Shown piece by piece: positions 21,143 through 32,319 of a DNA stretch of 64,000 nt. This DNA is from Eunapius fragilis. Lineage: Eukaryota; Porifera; Demospongiae; Spongillida; Spongillidae. Every line of letters starts with the position of its first letter. Position 1 is the stretch's first letter. The stretch lies in NCBI GenBank assembly GCA_963681505.1, contig OY811977.1, forward strand, positions 3,005,925 through 3,069,924, in the 5' to 3' direction. The notes below the pieces were generated by a model. It worked only from the letters and a program-made list of their open reading frames with translations, was not told the DNA's origin and searched no databases. The position numbers were made by a program, and so were the translations under genes.

Positions 21143-22066
21143 TAAATATACATACCTATCCATATTTTGCTTGGAACTGGAATGGGGTGAAGTTCAGCTT
21201 TCTTCTTCCCTTCAAGTTTTGCATTGACCTGCTGACATACATCACATTGTCTGCAGTACTGGTCTACATCTCTGTTAAGTCCTTTCCACCAGTATGTCTG
21301 TCCAATCTACAACAACATCAGAAAGACAATAGTAAATGAACTATACATTTAAAAAGTAATTTAAGGTCATGCCTATTTATGATACTTCTGGTGCATACTG
21401 TATATGGCAAGGTAACACCATAAATACGTACATTACATGGGTATCTAGCAACATATGTGTTAAAAGGTGGTGTAATAAACAAAAAGACTACCAGACATGC
21501 ATGTTCGATGCACTAAATGTTTGGTCTTTTTCACAAGTACGTGCTCCATTTGTAAGGCATTCTGTACAAGTATACTCTGTCGCATGTTAGTGCAATTTTA
21601 TTTGGGGCAATCAAGTGCATGCTTGTACAAGACCATTTTTTGCACCACTCGATACGCTTAGAGAAATTAAAGCTAGATCACCGGAGTGGACTCCTTACGT
21701 TATTTTGCGACATTCAGTCACTCAGTCACTTACCTTAGCTCGTGTTTTGTCCCTGCCATAGTGGCAACCATCGACGCCATCATGGCAGGCATGAATAATC
21801 TTAGTTCTCTCCTTTGCGTTTGCAATCACCCGTTTGAGACATATCTCATTCACTGCATCTGTTGCTCGGTAATACAGCAATCGTTCTTTCAGCACAAACA
21901 TAGCAGCTTGCTGGTGTATTCTCCGTTTCTCGTTTGCTGTAGCTCCAGCAGGATACACACGTGAATCCCGAAGGTCACCCTCTTTACAAGAAGTGAGAAA
22001 GTCAACCAACACGCTATACCGTTTCTCGTCGATATGCGAAGACATTTTCAAGCAAACAAACAACAT

Positions 22067-23179
22067 GCGTTATGGCGGATAAAGTATCCTAGGGTAGGTG
22101 AAAAAATACTATCCGACCAGATCCATAAACTATGGTAAATCGCTAAAATGGAAGGAATAGTTTCTGTAATAGTTACAGCGGTAGATATTGCGTCTATCTC
22201 CGCTTTATAGTAATATGCGCTGTTTGAACTGTGTGTATAACACGATAATGTATAGTGGTGCATGATAATAGCGTGAGACCAGGTACATTTATCCTATGTA
22301 TTATATGGTTTCGCTTTTGCCAATGCTTTTAACCTTTATCACCCTTTGGTTCTCAATGGAGGTAGTCTGGGGACTAGTGAAATATATGCTAATGAACAAA
22401 ATTGCAGATTCTGTCATGATCGCGCAAGATGACGTTTTTGCTATCTGGGTCAATAAGTTTCATTTTACCGAACAACATCAGACAAATGGACGAGTATAGC
22501 TAGGCACTGCGGAAATTTTTTATGCTCAAAGGATTATGATATTATTATCGGTAGAAAGAGCAAAAAAAGCTGCGTTAAACAGTACTTCTTGCGTCACCCT
22601 AGCATATTAAATACTTTTTTAGTACAGCGGTCAATGCGTAATCGCAATAAAAACTGTGATGGTTGAGGAATAACAAGGCATAACCTTGCCATTCCATATG
22701 ATATTAATTCCAAAAATTGCACATAAGTGGTTCTGATATAGGTAAGACTTACACAAGGATCATCACTAAAAGATATATTATTTTCATCACTTGTATCTTT
22801 TCAGATTGTTAACAAAAACTGACAAGCATGCACACAATCAAGCACAATATCATTTAGCATTGAAGGATATCATTTCCATCGGCCACAGACACTAAACACC
22901 AGTTAAGTAGACCACGAGCATTTCAATAACTGTAATTGTATTATCAATTCCTTCTTCTTCAGATTCATCCATTGTACAAGATGTAATTGTTAGATTGGTA
23001 ACTTTGCTTTATGACTTATCTTTACAACATGCCCATTGTATAGTACATTGGTGAAATTTACATACCATCTGTGATTTACATATGAACCTAGCAGAGAATT
23101 TAAATTAGTAAATGCTCTGAAAATGAAGGTTTGCTACTCCTGTGTAATTTCAGGAAACTCTTCATCTGAAGTGCTTATA
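22067..23179. other. No gene recognised
   Basis: AT-rich sequence upstream of the integrase gene. It could hold the promoter and one end of that element, but I found no inverted ends or duplication. Confidence 0.5.
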
Positions 23180-23883
23180 TCACTGTATTACAGAAGCCAT
23201 TTTTTTCTCCACTTTCTTTCTTTCTCTTTGGTCAATCTTCTGATGCTTTTCCTTGTGCCTTTCATCCTGCACTCTTTTTAGGGTTTCTTCCCGTTGGTGT
23301 TGAATTAGTTTCATTCTACAAGCTCTTTTGTTGAGAAAGGTATAATTTTGCTCTGTTCTGTTGAAGATTTGCTTGACAACCATGACAGAGTCTTATTTTT
23401 CATTGCTTTTACCTTTTCATCTATAAAGCCTTGGCATTGGGTGCCCTCCTGAGTTGATGATCAGCCAAACCAAGTATTTGCTCTGCAAACATATTGTGCA
23501 CTGGAGCAGATTTTGATTGGCGACAGTGTAGCAAGTTCACCTCCAAGATAATCATCCATCTGTTTCTTGATTACATCAATTACACCTTGTATTAGTAATG
23601 CAAATATCTCATTGAATGTTTCATGCTCCACACTGCTAAATCTCTCTGCAAGCGCTTTGGTTTTGCTTCCCTCGTTGACACCTTGATTTATTGGCAATGG
23701 CAATGCAACTTTCGCTAATAGAGCCGTCATATCTTGCTTTCGGATTGGTCTCTTAGCTCTTGTTCCACTCGAGCTTGGTTCATCAGGGGAAGGGTCCATT
23801 TGGGATGCCACACTGCATTGGTTCTGAAAAGAACCCGTGGCATTTGATGTGTATAACTTGTCGTACATAGCGCGCACACCCAC
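23180..23883 (-). CDS. Unknown open frames, possibly one gene
   Basis: There are two minus-strand open frames. The first, 23883-23461 (140 codons, MGVRAMYDKLY...), has a Ser/Pro-rich middle, a basic RAKRPIRKQD patch and a C-terminal helical part. The second, 23383-23180 (67 codons), is highly charged (REETLKRVQDERHKEKHQ) and likely coiled coil. They are in different frames. I recognise neither. They could be exons of a gene next to the integrase element or chance frames. Confidence 0.3.
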
Positions 23884-24880
23884 ACTGATGTCATGTATAT
23901 CTACTGAAGAATCCTAACATTGAATATAATTCCTTAAATTTTTAACTTTTTTGCTTTTTGTAGCAATATTTATTATGGTTAGCAAATGTACAATCAATTA
24001 TTTTAAAATATATGGTTACTTTAGGGACCTCTTAGTAGTATGACATGATTTTCAACTCTCAAGTCAAATTAATTCAGCCGTAATGATGCTAAGCAGCACT
24101 CATATCAAAAACCTTATAAAACAAACCTAACTTCAAAACAAATTGGACTTAAGAGTTCAAACATTCCATATATAAAGCTATAATAATGAGCTATCTATAT
24201 AACAAAAATGAGCTCTTAAAGTCGAACTATTTGTTCAGTTGTAAGCCAAAAACCTTAGTCTGAAGATACCTTAATGTCTTGACCCAGTCTCAGATTGGAA
24301 TTCCGACATTTTTAGTGATCCAAACTCAAAAGTTACGATGTAAGATATTAAATATGATGTTTTTTAGATCCTGGTGTACAGTACATGTATCGGTTCAATG
24401 ATGTTCAATACCTGGCGCATCGTAGAAGGTACCCGGCACTTCATCCAATCTTTATGAAATTTCGTAGAAAGATAGAAGGATGAATTAGCTAGAGGGAAGA
24501 ATACTTACCTTGGAGGGGACACAGTGTTTTAGAGTCGAAAATCGTGGGCAAAAAACTGTATTCGATTTAAACAACACTTAAGAAATATGTTTTAAAACTT
24601 AAAAACTAGTCTGGTTTATTGCTGACGCATTCGGCAGTTGTTCTGAATACTTATAAGCCATAATGAAGCATAATGAAGCTACCAGATCGTTTTTACCAAA
24701 TGGTGTCAATAAAATTTAAAATTGAAAACAGAAAATTTTTCTTCTGACGTCTAGGAATTTACGGTCTAAAATCACAGATTCCGCAGTGCCTAGTATAGCA
24801 GCACTTCGTAAAAAAAGAAATGACAAACCTTTTTCTGCTGTGCTCCATTGTGCCAGTTTAGGTTGCTCAACGGGAACACT
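23884..24880. other. No gene recognised
   Basis: AT-rich DNA. A short sequence near 24786-24880 may be a worn upstream piece of the reverse transcriptase pseudogene that follows. Confidence 0.5.
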
Positions 24881-27050
24881 TGGGACATTCCAAACTGTTG
24901 CAAATAGTGAGATGTCCATCATTTGTGCCCTGGGGGCACTAATGCTGGACATTGGAAAGACTTTCTTCTTCACTATGGAGCACACTGTGCAAAGTTACGT
25001 GATGCTTTAGCAGAGTTGGCCAGGCGCCTTGCCAACTCGATTGTTGAATGGTCAGACATCAATGCACTGATGTCCAGCCATCTAGTGGCACTTGATAAAT
25101 GCCCAGGCATCCGGCCAATTGCAATTGGTGAGATCCCCAGATGCATTCTCTGTAAATCTATGGCCATGGCCACTTGTGATGACATTACAGATCTATGTGA
25201 AGTGGATCAGCTATGTTCTGGATTTAAGGGAGGCATTGAGGGAGCAGTCCACACAATGAGAGAGTTGTTTGAAGAACACCATGCAGATGGGTGGGGCCTA
25301 TTGCTTGTGGACGCAAGAAATGCATTTAATTCATTGAACAGGGCTGCTGCAATATGGAATTCTCGCATTCAATGGCCTCGTTCCCGTTTCTTATTTAATA
25401 TATATCATGGTTATGCCACTCTTGTGTTGCAAGATAAAAAGAAGACTGAATTTCTTCGCAGTAAAGAAGGCGTTGGTCAAGGTGATCCTCTGTCTATGTT
25501 AATGTATGCAGCTGCAGGTATGCCACATATCAAGTCACTTTCCAACCCTTCCAACTGGATCCAAAATTGGTATGCTGACGACTCCTCATGCATAGCAAAA
25601 CTCACCCACCTACGTGACTGGTTTGACAAATTATGAAGTATGGATATTACCCAGAGGTTAACAAATGTTGTCATAGTTGATAGTAATCCTGAAACAGAAG
25701 CCAGGTCTGCATTTGAACACCTTGGAGTTAAAGTGGTTAAAGGATATCATTTTCTAGGTGGTTTCATTGGAGACCATGACAGCACCAAAGCTTTTATACA
25801 GAAGAAGATTATGGAATTTATGAACAGTGTTGTCAAACTGTCCAAAGTGGCTGAATCACAACCTCAAGCAGCCTTTTCAGCCTTAGCAAAGTCTCTACAG
25901 TTTGAATGGTCATACTTACAGCGCATGCTCCCTAACTTTGATGATGAGTATGTCCCAATTCAAGATGCAGTGAATTAGATGTTCTGGCCAGCAGCTTTTG
26001 CAGGCACCATATCCAATCAAGAGCATCACCTGTTTACACTTCCTGCACGAATGGGGGGTATGGGAGTCTGCTACCCAGTTGAAACTTCAAAAGTTGCCTT
26101 TGCAACATCCAGAGCTGGCACATCAAACATCGTAGATGCTATCAAGGGCTACAAGCAGTTTTCTACATCCGATCACTCCATCCAAATGTCTGAAGCAGCA
26201 TCAGCTATGCACAAGATTTATCAACAGAATGATGAAGACAAACTAACTTCAGTCCTAGCTACATTAGATCCAAACACAAGACGTGCCATACCTAGATCAG
26301 TTGGTAGTAAGTCCTCATCGTGGTTAACAGTCTTGCCCATTGCTCTCCATCATTTTGACCTTTCAGCAACTGAATTTCGTGATTCCCTGGCAATGCGTTA
26401 CCACAGACCTGTCTTGAAGGCACCAGCAAATTGTGATGATTGTGGTGATGTTTTCAACATGACACATGCCCTTGATTGCAGAAAAGGGCCTTGTGATACT
26501 ACGCCACAATGAAGTAAGGAATGCATTAGGTGACCTTGCATCTCTTGTGTACAAAGACCTAATCCATGAACCAATAGTTCAAGAAGCCAATGATGCATGT
26601 GGTATACCTTCTCTGGTTGCGGATCTTAGTATTAGAGGGGTATGGCAGTCTCAGACGGTTGCGTTGTTTGATATACGTGTCATTGACACTGACGCTCCGT
26701 TGTATTTGCACCGGGATGTTGCCTCTGTCCTATCGCCAGCTGAAGAAGAAAAGAAGAGGAAATGCAATGATGCAGCAGAAGCACGGCATGCTTCATTTAC
26801 ACCACTAGTTGTGTCCGTTGATGGAGATTTGGGCCGAGAAGCAGAATGTTTCATACAACTCCTTGCTGACAAAATAGCTCAAATATGGAAAAAAACATAT
26901 GCTGAAGTTGCAGGATGGATACGAGCCAGGCTGTCCTTTGCCATTCTGAGGGCTACCAATGTATGTCTTCGAGGATCCAGAACCAAATGGAGAAATGGAA
27001 CAGGATTTGATGATGGAGATGGACTACCGGACCTTACATGTACATGTTGA
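24881..27050 (+). pseudogene. Non-LTR retrotransposon reverse transcriptase with a putative restriction-like endonuclease end, broken
   Basis: Pieces of one polymerase follow in order: CPGIRPIAIGEIPR, LLLVDARNAFNSLNR (motif A), KEGVGQGDPLSMLMYA (motif B) and NWYADDSSC (motif C, YADD). A thumb-like region and RMGGMGVCYPVE follow, then a zinc-type CDDCGDVFNMTHALDC, and finally RHNEVRNALGDLA with FDIRVIDTD, which could be the core of a restriction-like endonuclease as in R2 or CRE types. Stops at 25634-25636 and 25976-25978 and a frameshift near 26490 disable it. Such proteins reverse transcribe their own RNA at a nicked target. The endonuclease assignment is tentative, and I do not see a poly-A tail. 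Confidence 0.7.
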
Positions 27051-27055
27051 GATGT

Positions 27056-27097
<42 letters not shown>
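27056..27097. repeat. (GT)n microsatellite
   Basis: About 20 GT units begin a few bases after the reverse transcriptase stop codon (27048-27050). This could be the 3' simple-repeat tail of that element. Confidence 0.95.
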
Positions 27098-27099
<2 letters not shown>

Positions 27100-28586
27100 A
27101 ATGTGTGTTTGTGTGTTTATCTACATTCTGTTATCTTTGCAAATTGGACAATTTTCATGTATGTACATGCCATTTGTTACGTGTTTATTGTGTTCTCATG
27201 CTTCCCGTTTGATATAACTCTTTGTGTGAGAGGTGATTAGCGCAACACTATTTCTCGTTAACTAAGTCTTACCATTCAAACAATACGCTGATCTCAAGAG
27301 TCCATTTTCAGTGTCTTCACATTAAAAGCAATCAACACGCGGCAACGAAATAGCCCGCCTAAAATTTACAAGTCTCACGTGCGGTAAGCAAACCACATTC
27401 CTAATTGGAGCTGCCCTACACAATTATTTAAACATTGTACACAACAAATATGTTAATCTTAATAAACAGGTTCCATAGGCAACTAACAGATGGACTAATA
27501 ATATTAATACGTAAAATTGATAATTCTCACTTATATACTGTATTGTAAGATGTATAAATTTTTTTCAAGCTTGTAATGCACCTTATATTGTTATCTCCTA
27601 TCATGATTGAAATTCTTGGCTTGATTGTACTGCTGATCTATAAAACCAAAGAAATGTACCTTGTCATTTATACATACCGACACAGTACTGATTGGTTAAA
27701 ATTGTACATAGTTATTCATGCATTAATATTCATTCTTATCGACACTAACTCCTATTTAATGGAAGCTGCATCAAGTTGAAATTTGCAAGATTGACGTGTA
27801 CAGTCTTGTGAAAAAAGACACATCTGCTTCTGTGACATTGGCTTACGTGAGAGTGTGAGATGTGTGTGTGTGTGATGTGTACTTGTGTGATGAATGGGGG
27901 AGCATGGGCCAGTGTATGTGTGAGGAAATGGTTGAGTGTGAGTGAGGGAGTTAGTGAATGTTGAAGGAGTGATTAAATGTGACCATGTGCGAGTATGTAA
28001 GTGAGCAAGTAGTGAGAGAGTGAGCGAATGAGTATATGAAGGAGCAAAATGGTGTGAGTTTGTGAGTGAGTAATTGAGCGAGTCATTAAGAGAGATGGAG
28101 GGAATGACAGAATTGAGCATTTGAGTGTGTTAGTGTGTCAGTGAGTGAATGAGGGAGCTGGTAAGTATAGTATATGAGGTGTGTGACAGTGTGTTCAGGG
28201 TGGGAGTGTGTTATAGTGCGTGGAGTAGGATTTCGGCCAGACCTTAGTTTTTTTTCTTTCTTTTATTTGTATAAATGCAATATGCTTCTGTATACATAAT
28301 CTAACATGCGATCATGTGCCAGTACAATACATATATACTCACGCTCGCAGTGGCTGTGGTAAAAAAATTTGATAGGAGATAGCTTCGAGTAACCAGTACA
28401 CCATTCTTCGACCGATATTGGCTAGAGCTAGACTTTTGTTCGCTAAAAGGATGTTAAAATGACCATGTTAGCATCTGTAAACAAGTATGGTTATAGGACA
28501 AGGTACGGTTTTAACCGGTTTTGACCGGACCACTTATTCCCCGAGTGAAAAAAAAATCAGTTGTGACCCCCTAACGTATGAATTAA
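27098..28586. repeat. No gene; degenerate GTGAGTGA-type repeat at 27845-28225
   Basis: Ordinary AT-rich DNA to about 27840. Then about 380 bp follow of degenerate G/T/A-rich short repeats (GTGTGAG, GAGTGAGTGA and similar), probably a worn microsatellite. No gene is recognised. Confidence 0.6.
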
Positions 28587-28590
28587 CCGG

Positions 28591-30325
28591 TGTCACAGGA
28601 AAATCTGTCGCCCGGAAATTGTGTCGCGGCGACAGTTTTTCCTTGGAAAATTATGTCGCTCACAATTAATGTAGCGACCGTATATCCTAAAGAAATTCTG
28701 TCGTCAGGAAATACTGTCGCTCGCATGCTCGTGATCGATAATTGATACTTTCGGCAAAGACGTGAGATCTGTGATGATGGGTGTGCTAACATTTTGAATA
28801 TTCCAATACATGCAGGTAGAATCCATGACAACTGACCAATATAAAGCTGTAAGCGCGTTGAAAATAATTCTGCCACCTGATACGCTAAATTTCAGTTTCA
28901 AATGGAATGCAAGTTTTACAACATTAAATCTTTTTAACTGTTTCAAAATGTTGATTGAGATTTGTTTTGTATATGCATTCATCTTGGTGCTAACCACAGC
29001 TAGCTTCATCTGCTGCGTGTTTCAGCCACTTACATGAATCTCCACATATGATTGGGCATATGCATAAATGGTTGCATTCGACAAAGAAGCTGCTGCAATT
29101 ATCTCCACTTCTGTGGCCCAAACACTCAGACTCTGCATCCTAGATTGCTTCATATACTGTTCCGTGCTTCCATAGGAGGATACTAGGGAGGAAACACAGA
29201 ATTTTTAAATTTATGAATCATATTTGTGGTTATAAGAAGACGCAGTTCTTGACGATACTCTTGAGAAATGAGGATGCCTGCCATACACCAAAAAAGGGTG
29301 AATACTTGGTTGAATCTTGAATAGAAATGCGATAAGAAAGAAGTATAGCATCGGGATACTGATCCCAATTTGTCTGCTTTTAATAAAAAACTTCAGTAAC
29401 TGACGCGCTGAGTTTTTGGTTGAACCGCTCATCCAAATCATTGATCTGATGATATGTGATTGTCAGGTTACACTGTACTCCAGTCAATCTGCATAATTCA
29501 TCTTTAACCTTAGAAAAACAATTTTATTTTAACATACATGTAAATGTGGCTGCTTATAAGGCACCTTGTTAACAAATTCTCGTCCATGGTTTCGTGCAAC
29601 AGAAACTCAACAACACCAACGGCAGTCTTATCAGGGAGGGCTGTTGCTTCAGGCCACTTAGAAAATAGACAAGAGACAGTCATTATAAACTTATTTATTC
29701 GTGGTGTTTCTGGTAAAGGACCAATCAGATCATATGCATAGAATAGCATCAGTACATAAATATACCTGTTTGCTCTTTAGCTCTTGCCACACGTCTCGCA
29801 AAATACTTTCACGTCATCTACTATTCCACGCCAATAAAACCTCTCCGCTATTTTGGAATGCGTCTTATCTCATCCAATGTGACCACCACCAAGTTCAGCG
29901 CAATGACATCCTTCAAGAACGTTTTGTCTATCCTTCTCGGTCACCACCTATAAGATCACTGATCAGTTGCTCAAAATATTCCAAAGTATTTTTGAGATCA
30001 CCAGAAAACTCTCCGCCTTCTTTATCGCAATAAAAAAGGACTCCTTCCTTCATGACAAAACTCTTTGCTCTCTTCCGAAGACAGACTCTTTCCTTCTTGT
30101 TATAAAGAGGAGGATATGTTCAATTACAGCAAAATGCTAGTCATATTCGGACTGATCCTTGCATGACACCTCGAAAAACGTTTACACAATGATATCTCGA
30201 CAGTATTTATTGGCGACAGAATTTCCTTAGGATATACGGTCGCTACGTTAATTGTGAACGACGTAATTTCCTAAGGAAAAACTGTCACCGCGACACAATT
30301 CCGGGCGATAGATTTTCCTGTGACA
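28591..30325 (-). mobile_element. Second Ginger-like transposon, decayed, CCGG duplication
   Basis: TGTCACAGGAAAATCTGTCG at 28591 recurs inverted at the right end (..TCCTGTGACA, ending 30325). The inverted repeats can be followed for about 140 bp. CCGG flanks both ends (28587-28590 and 30326-30329), the same duplication as for the intact Ginger1. The interior holds minus-strand remnants of the same integrase. At 1735 bp it is an internally deleted or worn relative. Confidence 0.85.
29180..29960 (-). pseudogene. Ginger-like integrase remnant
   Basis: On the minus strand: VTEKDRQNVLEGCHCAELGG and HIG, a stop, then DKTHSKIAERFYWRG (zinc segment, about 29950-29770); GPLPETPRINKFIMT and FSKWPEATALPDKT (29740-29600); and LDERFNQKLSASV with LSYRISIQDSTKYSPFF (29430-29290). 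The catalytic Glu segment remains (DERFNQ). Stops, shifts and the apparent loss of the DQG segment show it is inactive. Confidence 0.8.
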
Positions 30326-30329
30326 CCGG

Positions 30330-30725
30330 CCCTCCCAAACCGGCCATAGTTATAACCGGAGCACATACTATAGTGTGGCTACGGCCCTAGCCTGTAAGAT
30401 GAGAAGAGTATTTTATTTAGCTGTGGCCAATAAACTTGCAAGTGTGCACAACGGGTTATTGCAAGGTCATTACATTTTAATGGCTGCCTATATGTAAACT
30501 GTGACGCAAGTGCGGTTGTGTATTCGGGAAGTATACAACGTCCTATATTTCAAATGTACTGATCCGGCGTATATTTCAAGTATAGTCCAAAGTATGCAGT
30601 ATCGTATAACAAACTTTTGCACAGTGCGCTCGCGTGACATACGCGAGCGATTGCCTTAAGGAGAGAGGTCTTGAAGAATCGAGAGTCGTGCAATATAATC
30701 ACTCGCGAGACAATAGAAGTTAACT
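30330..30725. other. No gene recognised
   Basis: Sequence between the second Ginger element and a Tc1-like fragment. It has several CCGG sites close to 30326-30360 and no coding motif. Confidence 0.5.
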
Positions 30726-31180
30726 GTGCCTCGCGAGCTAAGCATGGTCGCTTGCGAGCTATCTCGATATGCGAAAATTGGTGATCTCGGAAACCTTTCA
30801 CATATAGTACAGTATAAACGTGCCATGCAGTTTCATATTATAGCTATATCCCGTCCGTTGATATGCCTCGCCTATGCACAACAATTGAAACGTGAAATCG
30901 TGGCAACCCTCGCTGAATTAATTGAAAGTTTCACGTATAAAAGAAATAAACTGCAAGCTGAAGGTATTGAAGTAAGCCGAAAGGCACTTTATGAGCTGCT
31001 TAGAAAGCTCAAGACAACAGGACCCGTAGCCAGGAAGCAAAGGGCAAAACGGCCAAGTACATGAAAATTGACAGCGCGATGTCAGCCAACGATTAAAGGC
31101 GGGCTGATGAGCTGACTTCCAAGAAGCTGAAAGAGATTCTAGTTAAAGAATGGCCTGACCTTACTCTCAATGGTGAAACG
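30726..31180 (+). pseudogene. Tc1/IS630-type transposase, N-terminal helix-turn-helix fragment
   Basis: The open frame 30726-31064 ends with YKRNKLQAEGIEVSRKALYE and LLRKLKTTGPVARKQRAKRP. After a stop, another frame gives DELTSKKLKEILVKEWPDLT. This is the paired helix-turn-helix pattern of Tc1-like transposases. The DDE catalytic part is not found. The homology is cut at 31181 by the MULE insertion and does not clearly resume at 35614, so it is a remnant. Confidence 0.55.
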
Positions 31181-31583
31181 TAGTCTCGTACCCAGACCCT
31201 CAATCCCACAGCTGCGGATGGATTACATCATCGCTACGTGAAGAGGGTCATGTGCATAGATCGAACTTATTGGTTCTGACTTTCCTCGATTTTGGAGAAC
31301 CAATCAGATTGCAGCACGGTCTGACGTCACGGTCGCAACATGCATTCTATAGCAATAATGAGTCAAGCAGCGATTAGAATGTCCAGTGTCGGGGACTAAC
31401 TCGGGGGAATCGCTAGACGCCGTTATTATTCGTGCATCCCAAAGACTGACTGCAAGATGAAGACAACCACAAGGACAGCAGAGAGCACCTCCCGATAGAA
31501 GGAGCTCATGACAAGGGCCTCCAAACCCACCACCACACCCACCAGGTGTACTGTCCCCTTCAAAAGCAGCAGGCGGTTGGTTG

Positions 31584-31691
31584 CAGCCCCGGATCCAGCA
31601 TAGGCTCGGGGGGGGCGGCCGCCCCCCCCATTCATACGAAATGCCGCCCTCTGGGACCAATTGCCGCCCCCCCCCCCCTCCCCCGCTCCAT

Positions 31692-31727
<36 letters not shown>

Positions 31728-32003
31728 TTTTTCGTATCGGGCCTAAAACGGACAGCCCACCCCGCTTTTCGTATCGGGCCTAAAACGGACAGCACCGGCC
31801 CCCCCCCCCCCCCCCCCGTTTTTCGTATCGGGCCTAAAACGGACAGCACCCCCCCCCCCCGCTTTTCGTATCGGGCCTAAAACGGACAGCACCCCCCCCC
31901 CCGCTTTTCGTATCTGCCCCTGGCTTCGCATGCATTCCTTGTCAATGTGCCGCCCCTCCAGTAAAACCGCCCCCCCCTTAGCCAAATCCTGGATCCGGGG
32001 CTG
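31584..32003. mobile_element. hAT MITE with 8 bp duplication and internal tandem repeats
   Basis: The ends CAGCCCCGGATCCAG (31584) and CTGGATCCGGGGCTG (to 32003) are exact inverses. GTTGGTTG is duplicated at 31576-31583 and 32004-32011. The interior has about five tandem copies of a unit with TTTTCGTATCGGGCC and TAAAACGGACAGC, separated by C runs. No gene. It interrupts the PIGN exon. Confidence 0.92.
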
Positions 32004-32319
32004 GTTGGTTGCCATCCCTTGCCAAGCGGTACGGAACGCGGCCTCCGCACCCACACATATAGGACCAACAGACGAGTACCAGTAATACTGGGTGGGGGTG
32101 GATTGCACAAGCACACACGCCAGCCAACCCACGAAGCCTGCCGTCACGGCAACCTTGAGGGGCAGCCTGTGGTAGGTGTGGTAGTACCTCATGCCCTCTT
32201 TGCACAGGGTTATGAGGCTGCGTGACAGGTCCACGGCCCTCTGGACATGGTGGGCGTTTATTAGAGTATCAATCTCGGCCATCCTCTTGGAAAGCTCGGC
32301 GGGCAACAGGCCGGGAAAG

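Larger units (their letters stand above)
19857..22066 (-). pseudogene. Ginger/KRBA2-like integrase gene with introns, one frameshift
   Basis: This gene of at least five exons on the minus strand parallels the Ginger1 integrase. Exon 1 (about 22045-21734, donor GTAAGT) gives MSSHIDEKRY through CHYGRDKTRAK, the start of the H2C2 zinc segment. Exon 2 (about 21306-21156) gives YWWKGLNRDVDQYCRQCDVC. Exon 3 (about 20860-20670) gives GPLPETCKKNKH, then after a one-base shift near 20830 DCFSKWPEG and SDQGREF. Exon 4 (about 20608-20348) gives SSPYHPQTNGLDERTNQTL with the catalytic Glu. Exon 5 (about 20050-19857) gives KWLGPYEVVESLSKGRY, the GPY motif. No Ulp1 or PHD part and no clear terminal repeats are seen. 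It is a decayed transposase or a host-captured integrase; the shift favours decay. A fold-back element sits in intron 2. Confidence 0.75.

Noticed and set aside
31546-31880. Proline-rich open frames on the plus strand
   Set aside because: They translate the C runs and tandem units of the hAT MITE, with no independent support.
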